Assembly: GCA_903813345.2 (NCBI GenBank)
Contig: CAIIXF020000005.1
Span: 28,649,375 to 28,713,374 of the forward strand
Direction of reading: 5' to 3'
Length of the DNA stretch: 64,000 nucleotides
Origin: Owenia fusiformis
Lineage: Eukaryota; Annelida; Polychaeta; Sabellida; Oweniidae
Shown: positions 11,429 through 23,400 of the stretch, one piece after another
Position numbering within the stretch: the first letter of the stretch is position 1
How the letters are laid out: each line of letters begins with the position of its first letter
Made by a program: the position numbers and the translations under genes
Notes under the pieces: model-generated
The model's database searches: none
Seen by the model: only the letters and a program-made list of their open reading frames with translations
What the model was told of the DNA's origin: nothing

Positions 11429-14400
11429 ATGGAGAATGAGATCAGTCAGTTTATATCTCACCAGAGACAGGTTACAAGCCTAATGGGACCAGAATTTGAT
11501 AGGAACAATAGAGAAAATAGAGACAGAGACAGGTGAATTTTTAATTACTTTAATTTACATTTTCTCTTACAGTAATTGTCATGAACTTTGGCCATTAAGA
11601 AGGATGGTATCAAGATGTTTTACCCCCTGGACATTTCATCCCTTAAACCTTTCACGCCCTGGACCTTTCACCCCTTAGCCATTTAACCCCCTAGTGATTT
11701 TACCCCTAGACTTCATCTTTTAGATGTTTCACCACTGGATTGTAGCCATTTGAAATTCATACAATCCCATACATTATGTTACAAAATTACAATCTTACCA
11801 GAATAAGCAAATAAACTTAATTTATGTGATTATTAGTAGTATATTGTGGCTTGTAATGTCACCACCAGAATTTTTTTGTGGACAGCGTTCACTGTCTGCA
11901 ACAAATGGTAGGTGGAGACATTTCGCATTTTAATACCTAGTTTGTTCTTACAACTAGAAATGGTACATGATATAATCTTTGCATTGTAGAGATCGGAGGC
12001 CACGTGATAGAGATCGTGACTATGACAGGGACAGGCGTCGAGACAGACATAGAGACAGGGATAGAGATAGAGATCGAGACAGGGAGAGGATAAGCACAAG
12101 AGATGTTGATTTTGAAAATGATGTAAGTGCATGTACACGTAAAAACTTTTTACCATTTTTGTCCCCACCACATAATATTGAGCCATATTGTCAAAGGTTT
12201 ATAAATTGAATTAAAAATTGTATGTGGTCACTCTGTTCATATGCACTGTACTTAATTTTCGTCACTCAGTAACAAATGAGGAAATATGAAAATACCACTT
12301 TTGTCCCCGCCACATAGCGTGGGCCCATATTGTCATGTTATCAATCTTTTAAAAGCTTGTCAATTAAATTCAACATTTTTAGTCTGTATGAATTCACTCT
12401 GTTCATATGTGTGTATTTCAATGTACACTTTATTGTTGTAGAGACGAGAGTCTAGAGAGTTCAGACGTAGGAACAGTCCCAATGATAGTAGAGACACAGG
12501 CAGGTCAGGGGATTCATACAGAGACAGTGGGAAACAAGGAGACCAGTACTTGTCCTCATCACCTACTAACACTATACTGATACGTGGCCTGCCTCCTCAT
12601 ATTGATGAAAATGATGTAAGTTAGAATTCTGTAGTATTTACTCATTCATTGATAAATACTGTTTGGCATTCCTTACTCGATATCATTTTCATCTTCCAAA
12701 CTATTTATATTATCTGAATAAGCCCATAGAATGCTACATAAGCAATGGCCGAAAGCCAGCTGGATTCAATCTGGATCAGCATTTTCAGCATGTATGTATA
12801 AGAAAACGGGGTAACTCTGCAGCCCAATTTTGAGCATATGGGCCGATTCTGTACTTTTACATATTATGTTTGATTGACTGTAATTAAATTTTGACCATTA
12901 GGTCTGAATTTAACCATGAAATCTTATGACCTGGTATCTTAATATCAAACTACCATGTTCAATAATCACACAACTATGTTCACTAATCAGCCTCTTCAAT
13001 TGTCTTCAGATCAGAGCTGAAGTGATGCTTACTGGGAAGCCCATCAGAGAAGTGAGGCTGATGAAGCGGAAAGATACAGGTGGGTTATATATGCTCCCTA
13101 CCCCCTTCAGCTTGTCACACCCCCAGGAGTTCATCCCCGTTCCCAAGTTGCGGTACACTACAGGCCTGGCACTACAGAATCAGTCAAAATGCATTAGAGA
13201 ACTTGGTTGAATATTCATAATCAATCAGTGTGTTTGATCTGTTTTATACTGAAAGTGTTTTGGATTGTTTAATTAGAATACAATAGTTGTGATTTTGTTG
13301 AAAGTTAGGATTGCAGTATTATAAGAAAGATTGCTCCACTGACCAATAATTCATCATAAAAGTGTGAGTTCAATTTTGTTCACGCAGGACACTTTAAGTG
13401 AATATAATGTTGTATTAGAGCTGTAATTTTCCATGTTTCCAGTGTTATATCATTTTAAAGAACAATGTCAGAAACAGTCCATAATTAGGGGTAGGTATCT
13501 TTTATAAGCCAATATGGTAAGTATTGAACAATAGACCCTGGGGGTGTGACCAAGCGACTCCCTCCCAGCTCCAGTTTTCTTTACAAATTTTGTGGTTAAG
13601 TTATCTGAACTTCAAATGAAAGCACCTCTCAGTTCATATTTAAAATCTGGCTCTTGTCAGTATATGTACTGGGAGGTGTTTGAGCTGACATCACGTTCAG
13701 ATAGCTTAGGTTCATACATGCAGTCATATACATAACATTAAATGCATAGCACCCACTGAGTAGTAAGTACATATACTGCCAGTCTTTGTGTCCCAACAGG
13801 ATATTATACAGTAAAAGACTGTTGCTCACACATTAAAAGCATTTGTTTTTTGAATTGACCCACCACCTTGAAATGTCCCGTTTTGTTGATATTGCTATGT
13901 GTATGGCTGTTTGTGAAATGTCCTAGATATAATATATTTCGTACATGACTGACACTGGTTGTTACATGTCTTAAACAGGTGCATCCCGAGGCTTTGCGTT
14001 CGTGGAATTTCAAAACCTAGCAGACGCACAGAGATGGATGGATAACAATCAGGTTTCTGTACACCTTAATTCTTCCACCGCAAGAAGTAGTCCTGTAACG
14101 GTAACTCAAGAGTTGTGTCAATAATTGAAGTTAAAAGCCAAAGGTTTGACGCAATTGCCACTTTAATGGTTTGAACAAAATATGGACCAATAGCCTGCAA
14201 GGTTATAGGTGGCCACATCTTTCGCACAAAATAGTTGTAAAAAATAGAATGGTCAAAAGAAGTAACAAAAAATAAATTTGGGATCTTAAAAGTTTGAACT
14301 AAAAATATGACCCAGCCATCGTTAATATTTGACTGAATCTTACAAAACTGATGAACTGTTGAGCGTCACTATTCAATATTACAGTGACATTTCAGTCACA

Positions 14401-17400
14401 TTGATATCTTTGTCACTTTCACAGTTTTATTTTGATAACTTGAGGTTTCCCAGCTAGTTTTACAAAGAACATATTAGGTAATGTCCATCTATACAATGGC
14501 ATTTATAATACAGGAACATACAAAAGCTACATTAAAACTTTATACACTGAATACTGTTTTTTCTTGCACTTCTGTTTTTCAAGATTCTTTTACACAATGA
14601 TGATTCATTATCATTTTATTGGGAATCGGGCAATTCAAAAAATAAGAGTAGGCCAAAAAGCTCAAATAGAAATAATTATTTCTCATAAATATATTATAAT
14701 GAAATAACATGACTTTTTATCATTAATTTGTGTGTTTACTTCATTAATACACCAATCATAATCATCAAATATTTTGATATGAACAAATAATGGCTGTATT
14801 TGTCAGGGCCACTAGCTGCATGTTTTACAAGATAGACGTTGTGTTATAGAGTGGGCAATTAATTAGCCCATTTGTTATCTCATCTAGCTTAATGCAGCAT
14901 GAGATTATCCAGTTGGCAACCTTTAAGCTGGATAGGTGGATTTACTATGCTTCTCTTTTACCTGCAATTCATTTCATAAAACCTGTTTATGTGAACACTT
15001 ATGTAATAAAATCTACAAGTATACAGAATGTCCATAAAGTCTCTTTACAGACTTTATATTGTAATTGTAGAGCCTTTTTTGACACCCTGTATATTTTTCA
15101 GTTATTTTGTCACCACCAAGAAGTTGTGACATATTGTTACAGGTCACCATTTTTGTGACTGGTTTCAGTGTCTGTAACAAATTGACACACTTTTGTAATT
15201 TTCAAGTATGCAACCAGATGGTGACATGATCACGCGTTACTAACTTCGACCATTAATTTGAATTTTTGACCTACCAGATGTTTGAAAATCAAGTATTGTG
15301 AGTCTCATACTGCACCGTTTTTCTTCAAACTTGTTCCATTCAAAGCATAACAAAAATGCCTTTCTGTTGGTACATTGATACTCGCAATCCTTGATTTTCA
15401 AACATCTCGTAGGTCAAAAATTCAAATTAATGGTCGAAGTTAGTACTGCGTGATCATGTTAATGTTTGCATTTTATTTTGTATCAATGACTTCCAAATCA
15501 TGTAATGGCCTTTCAAAATTCTTAGATGTGAACTCATAATGGTGGTCAAAATACATGTAGATTGGTTTAACTGTTACATATGTTAGCAACTATGTATTAG
15601 TATAGTATCTATGGTTGCTTTGGTGTTTTTAGCTACATGTACTGGATGTTAAGGGTGCACTGCCCTAATGAGATGTTTGTAACATCCATGAGTTAGAAAA
15701 ACGAAGAATTAAAAAAGTTGATGCCTCCAAGACATTAAGAGTCTATATTAACCCGTAGGGTCACAATTAAGACAGAACCATGGAGTTGAGTCTACAGTAC
15801 CCCATAGGGTCTCAGTTAGGACAGAACCACGGAACTGAAACATCATATCTTCCTTTCAGGTCACCAGAGAAGCATATCCCTATAAGAAGAATGCATTTTT
15901 CAAATTAGCTACTTTCTATCGTATGTGATTGTGCATATAGTTATATGACACATGGGTTAAAGGGTATATGGACCATTATGTTCCTCTACTGACTATAGAG
16001 TGTTATTACAGGGGCAGTTGATGCTGTTGAACCAGTACCGTGTCTCCATGTTTTATGGTCAGCCTCGCACTCAGGCAGCAGATAAGGGACCAGGTCTTGG
16101 AAGAGCACAGGATTTCCATCAGATTAGGACTGATTGGTCGTGCACAAAGGTAAATCAGACACCCACGTGATCAAACACCTTGTGTGTTAACTCCCCAAAA
16201 TTAGAAACTTTGATTCAAAGATTGAGGATGGTCTCATTTAATTGTTTCGACCAAGGTTATTTGATATTAGCTGAATAAATTGATGAAGCCTATTTTAAAA
16301 CGTTCTATACATTGTATGGTCAAACTTATACCTTTGCTTAAAGTCTAAGAAACATTTTGGGGGTTTATTTCAAAATAATGCAGCCTCACTTCCCACATTG
16401 AACAATAAATGAAATGGATTATTTTGATTTCTAATCTATTTTTGATCTTGTAGTGTGGTGCTCATAACTTCAAAAGGCGGGACAATTGTTTCAAGTGCAA
16501 CATCTCTAGGGAAGAATCAGACAAAGCGAAGGAAGGTGATGGCTTCGACCAAATCGGGACAAACCCGTGCAATAGTAAGTTCGTATTAAGTGCAATTTTG
16601 AAAGATTTTGCAACTTAATTGTGAAAGCGCGCTTAACCGAAAGAATTGTTTCCTAAAATTGTATCCATTGAACACTGATTGATTGACAAAGTTGTTCCAT
16701 GATAGTCAGTTGCATTTTTTAGTTGCTCTGTTATAAGAATTAAAAAATATATTATTTCAATTTATTTATTAAACTTTCATCTAGTGTACCAGGCACAAGG
16801 TATGATATTATATTCCATTTGATTCTACCTGAATCTACCTTGAAATACACATCTATCAGTCTACAAATGTTGTTACTATTTTAGCATTATTGTTCCGTGG
16901 ATTGGATGCACTGACAAATGAAGAAAGTATCCTATCTGTACTATCTACCCTGACTGCCCTTGCAGTGAAAAACATACTGGTCACCCGTAACCAAACCACT
17001 CAGGTATGTTCATAGAGGGGGACTTGAGCTACTGGTTACCCTAACATTAAGTACCTATGGATTCCATGAAAATGAAATTAATGAATAGCTCTGGCTACAT
17101 CCATGATTTTGAAAATCTCTGTAAAGAATAAGTCAATGAAAGCAAATATAAAAGGTTTTATTTAGAAATCTCTGGATTTTGCATTCAATAAAAGTATGAT
17201 GATTCTGATTGGTCAATTTTGAATATCTTTTCAATTTTCTTTCAATATGACCCAATGAAAACACATGTTTCATATTGTAGGTTTCATTGGGATATGCCTT
17301 CATAGAGATGTCCAACCTGTCTGAAGCTAGTCAAATGTTAGAGATGCTACAGCACATGTCTCCAGGCTTTGAGGTTGATGGCAAAGCTGTTATGGTGACA

Positions 17401-20400
17401 TACTCTAAAAATACATACAGTACAATGTGAGTATGAATTAATTAAGTACTAGGGCTCTCACGGTTTCATAATTCCTCGGTTCGGTTCACGGTTTTTATCT
17501 CCTCGGTTTCGGTTCGGTTTTCGGTTCTTATCGCACTTTAATGTAAAAAATCAAATAACTCAAAAAAATGGAGCGATTTCATTATTTATATGAGCAGCCT
17601 GGAGCATGTTTCCCTCTTTTTATTTTATTATTATGTTTATTTTTATATTTTATTTTATTCCTTATGTTTTATTTACAAATTAATCATTAACTTTGTATTG
17701 TATTTTATTTATGCGATGATAAATAGATGGCGCGATTTCATAATAAATAAGCGGCCCGGGAGCATGTATAACTCTGATCTATTCTATTTCTGCAGACAGC
17801 AAATTTTCACATTTTTTCACACGTACCTTTCTCATATACCATAACGATTTTGCAAAGCCGGCATATCGTTCTTTCCGGGAGAGGAACACCCATCTCTCGT
17901 TGGAAATCCAAAATAACCCCAACAGTGGGCCTTGTACGATTTTTGAGTGTTTAGAATGCCGAAATCTTCACCTCTCGTTTCGAGATTCATCTTCCTCTAC
18001 TTTAGCGAACGGCACTTTTTTTTGAATTAACGAACCGTTAAAAAACCGAACACCAGAGTTTTCGAACCGAACGTACCGACCGAGGCCCAAGAACCGCGGA
18101 GCACCGCGGTTTCGGTGCACCGTTAGACCCTTATTAAGTACTCTTTGTATGCCTTAAAAAGTGTCAAATCAGTATAAAAACAGCTTGGAAAATGCAAATA
18201 CTGTAAAATACCTAAAATCCACATGCCCTTAATTTCCAAGTTTTGGTGACACAGCATCGTGAAAATTAGATACACATGAAAAACAGATACTTTGTTTTAG
18301 AACAGATATGTAGAGCAAATGTCCTGTAACTGTAGTGTGATATGCGAATTCAAAGTGTCACAGATTACTCTAGGGGGCACTTTGCCGAAAATAGATGCCA
18401 CAGATTTTGAGTGTTTTTTTCAGTTTGTGCTAGTATGCAGGTCTGCAGGGCTATTCTTTTTTTGAAAGTCAGTATTTGAATCCCATGAATTGATTAATTT
18501 TGGATATCTTCTAAAGAGGATATTTCTCTTTCAAAATCTTTCCTTCAAACTATTCTCTACCAGGCAAACCATTCAATAGTTTTCAATTCAAGGATGTTCC
18601 CTAATTTGTTGTAAATTTTGTTCAAATTTTATTTTTGTATGTTAGAAAACAGGTTAATTTTTACAATGGAAATGTAAATTATGAACTTTGTTTTCTGTAG
18701 ACTTGCGTCATTGACAGCCCATGCTCAACCAGCAGCTCAACCAGTTCTCGTGGCAGGTGTTGCTCCAGTAAGTAACAACTGTATGCTTAATAGAATGAAT
18801 ACCATACAATACATATATTCCTGCTTAGGTGATTCCTTAGACATTATCATTTAAAAGAAAGCATCAGGAATTTAGGGAGTTCACAGACATGTTTAAATCT
18901 GAGCATTTAGTGTTCATTGGTGCATATGTCCCAATTTCATGTAGACAGTCAAAAAATGTTAAGTTTGACTCTAAAATATCAGAATATGTTCTTTATTGAT
19001 ATTATATGATGTCATGTTGTATTTGATAGGCTGTTGAGTTAGTTCCTGTAGCTGTAGACCCAGCTTACTACCAAGGTATCAGTTACCAGAACTATGAACA
19101 AGCCAATGCTGGTGCATTCATAGATCCTAACTCAGGTCAGTATTTGACACCTTAAAAGCCGTAAACTAAATAGAGCTAAGCCCTAGTAAACAAATAAATA
19201 GAGTTGATTCTTATCCATACTTGGCCCTCATTTCTTTGAGTAACATTAGCACATTTAAGTGTTTAGCACGGAAATAATCTTTGAACAGAAGAATAATTTA
19301 CAAAGGTATGAAATGCCAGACAAGTCAAAACGTCATATCGTGTGAATTCAAAAGTGAACAATGGATAACATGTTCCCAATTGTTGTACATTCAGGTCAAT
19401 ATGTAGAGGGATCCAACTTTGATTACACTGGTTACTACGAACAAGAGGGTGCAGTTAGTTCTGCAACTCCAGGAGCTAATGGCTCTAAATCATCCACACA
19501 GACTGACACTACTAATGCTGCAGCTGCTGTGGCTCAAGCTGCTATACAACAAGCCCAGGCTGTCAAAACATTTCAGAAGAGAGTATGTTTTCTTTGTATT
19601 TATGTCACAACCTCTATTGTTATTGTCTCCATCTTTTTTGGCTAGTTTTCGACGGTTCATGTTCGAATTAAGAATTTGATTTAAGAATAATTCAACGAGA
19701 AGCTTGTCTTAAAGTACTCATCTCAGACAAGATGCTCACCGTATGGGTCAGTTTAGGTCATCATAGTGATTCATATACGTAACATACTGGACATGATCAA
19801 ATGTACTGAGTTGTGTGGTTATTTTATAAAATCCTCTGCTAGACTCTGATCATGATTATCTGACAGTTCCTCAGTCCAGTTATTGTGGTTAACTAAATTG
19901 AATCATGCTTGATTCTGTTTCATTTACAACTTCACCATTACAGCAGTTTTATCCTATTTTATGGAATAATCTCACCATTACAGCAAGAACAACTACAGAA
20001 GCAGATACTTACCCAGATGCAACAACAACAACAATTAGCAGACCTAACAGTGGAGGAACGTTTGGCCCATGAGGCTCAGCAGTGGACGGCCACTACAGGG
20101 ACCACACCTTCAACTACCCAGTCAAATACAGAAGAAGAAATTGTTAAATATCGTATGTCATATTTACATTACTTGTTTGGTTTCATATGTAGCTTTCATG
20201 CCATTTTATTAGAGTTCAGAGGAATATGAAACGAGTGTCAGCTACTAAAAGAAAAAATGAGATTTTCTGATTTATTGGATATAGCCTAGATCCAAATATT
20301 ATTTGATTGAAAGTGTAAACTAGGTTGAGCTCTTGCCAAAATGTAGAAAATAAAGAAAATAGTCTTAGATAAACTTGCAACTCAGATTGAGGCTTATCTC

Positions 20401-23400
20401 TTATTTTCATTTTATAGCTCCCCCAGATGTCTCCACGTACCAATATGATGAGTCTTCGGGCTATTACTATGACCCAACAACTGGGCTGTATTATGATGCT
20501 AACTCACAGGTAACGCTTGAAGATTTAATTCATTACCAGCAGAAAATCATCATTCCTCAAAAAGATTGTCTCAAAAAATCTGCAAATATTCTGCATTGTA
20601 TCCATTCTACACCGACCACTCCTTTAACGAAATAATATTTTGAAAGCATTTCACAAATTAAACCAAGGGATCTCTAATTTCACTTTGTAAATGAATGAGT
20701 CAATTTTTGAAATATTTTTTTTAGTACTACTTCAACTCTACAACCAACACGTTCATGTACTGGGACAGTGAGAAGTCAACCTACCTCCCTGCACCCGCAG
20801 ATGCTAACACCAAGGAATCTCAGGAAACTACAACACAACCTTCTGAAGAGAAGAAGGACGATGCTCAAGAAAAAGAAGTCCCTGGCAAGAAGAAGGAGAA
20901 AGTCAAAATGGCCAAGAAAATTGCCAAAGTAAGAATAAACAAGTCTACTTTTGTGGTGCTATGGTAACAGGTTAACTGGTCCCCATTGTGGTGTTATGGT
21001 AACAGGGGTTCCGTAACTGGTTGAACTGGTCCCCTAGTAAAAGCATTGGATTTCTAATTTAAAGATTTTGAGACATTTTAGTGATCTGTGGAGAAATACA
21101 GATAGTACATTTTATTATCGTTCCAGGATATGGAAAAGTGGGCCAAGTCTCTGAATGCTCAAAAAGAGGCACATAAGGATGTGATGAAGAAGTTCACTCC
21201 AATAGGTGGCACTGGCAAGGAATCTGCCTCAGCAGATGCTGGATTTGCCGTTTTAGAGAAAAAGGTAAAACTTTTACTCATAAGCATGATTATGTTTTTT
21301 CGTAGAAAAAATTGATGAGAAAGCTCAATTGAATGGGAAATATATGTGAATTAAAAACAAATAAAAAAAACCATGCCTGTTTATTAGGTTAGCATATATT
21401 TTCCAGTGTGTCATTCATAATGTCAGGTGTTAAAATCCCATTTATTTATTTCAATTTCAGTCATGGATGGACAAAAATCCCGAGGCCAAAGTTATGCGAG
21501 AAGAGAACAAACTGATGCCACCCCCTCCGATGGTATGTAATATAACAGGATAGATTTTCATTAACCAACTATGATATGATTTTCATTGATTTAAAGCAAA
21601 GAGAAAGATGCATGGAGTAGCTTTGAGGAAAGTATTTTTTACATTCTTTCTTTTATAACAGTTTCATGACGCTGAAATTATCTTTATTTCACAAAACAGA
21701 ATATCTGATGTCTGGAATCCAAATTAACATAAATAACATGTATTCCTGTATATTTGTAGCCTGGTGGCAGCCAGAAACCCCCAGCTCCACCAGCATCAAA
21801 CTTGGTTGCATCATATGGTGAAGAATCTGATGAGGAAGAAGAAGAGGCCGGTGCTGATAGCCACGTAGACCTGAATAAGATGGCATGTCTTCTATGTAAG
21901 AGGCAGTTTCCTAGCAGAGAGGCACTCAATAGACATGTACAGCTATCTGACCTCCATAAGGTTTGTATTTGTTATCTCAGCATCTCACTTTTACTTTTAG
22001 TGGTTAAAGGAAAATGGTAATATTGCTCAGGTTATTATTTTGCATAATAGCAAAGGTTTACATATAATTTATTCTTGAACTTGTAGCAAAACAACACAAT
22101 GTTACTGAAGAGATTTTTGTTGTGCTATATTTTGATCCTCTTCTGCTGCTTGGTGGGAGAGCGTGTGCCACAGAAATTAAAATTCATTAAAATTCCATGA
22201 AGACTGCTTATCGTTCAACTTGAACTTTTTACAGATGCAAGATCTGACTAGTGCCAAGATCTGATAAGTTTTTGAGCATTGTGACCATTTTGCCCTTCAA
22301 AGTGCGATATTTATCACTGTGTGCCTTGTTGCATATGTTTTATTCTTTCTTTGATCTTACAGCAAAACCTGGCAAAGATACAAGGATCAGTGGGAGAACT
22401 AACACAACAGAACCAGGCCACTCAGGAGGTATATGTCTCAACATTTTATTACAATACTCTAAGTACGATGATAACATGCAATTATTGTGGTTTATAAATT
22501 CATTAACATGTTGTTGAATTCACCAATCCAGTTTTGTTTCAACAATTTCAATAGAAAGTAGAATAAACTAATTTATTTGCAGTATTATATTCATGAATTG
22601 AGAATATTGCTCAATGAAAATAATATGTTGCACTATGTATGCTCTCACCACATTGAAATCATTTATAGATTATTAGGCCCTGCACCTCATTGTTTTTCAT
22701 AACATCAAAATGCTCCTCAATTATTAATGTGCTTCCTAAAATGTTGCAATTTAGAATAAGGAAAAAATTACAAAATCATAGTTGCAAAAAGTCACAAAAT
22801 CATAAAATGTTGCACTTGAGAAATAACAAAATCATCCACACAAATAATCCTGGGGAGTGGACTGGCATTCATGTATAAACAGAGTATATATTTACATATA
22901 ATATTATAAAACATTCAGCAATATTCTAAACGCCATGCACACTGGAATGGGAACCAAAAATCTAACTTAACTTAGCCTAGCATGTGATTTTTTTCCTTCA
23001 GCAATCCTACAGAGACAGAGCCAAGGAGCGAAGGGAGAAGTTTGGACAGCCCAATGCTCCACCCCCTCAAAAAAGAAGGCAAAAACAACAGAACAATGTT
23101 CCAAGGTGTGTAATTATTAGACCTGGGGATTTCATCTTTGAAAATCTCTCAAATAATTTTGCAAAGGGGAAAATATTCACCTGCAAACTAATTTGAGATA
23201 AAAAATATAGTACCGTGTCTGTATTAAATGGCATGAAGAGGCGACATTTTAATAACCACCGTTTTTTGGCCAGCATTCACAGTTGGTGTCAGCAGGGGTA
23301 TCTAACATCTGCAACAGTTGTTACATGTTTGCTATCGCAACCAGGCATTGATAGTTTGTCATGTTTTAAAATGCTTTGTCTTACTGGGTTCTTACTAGTT

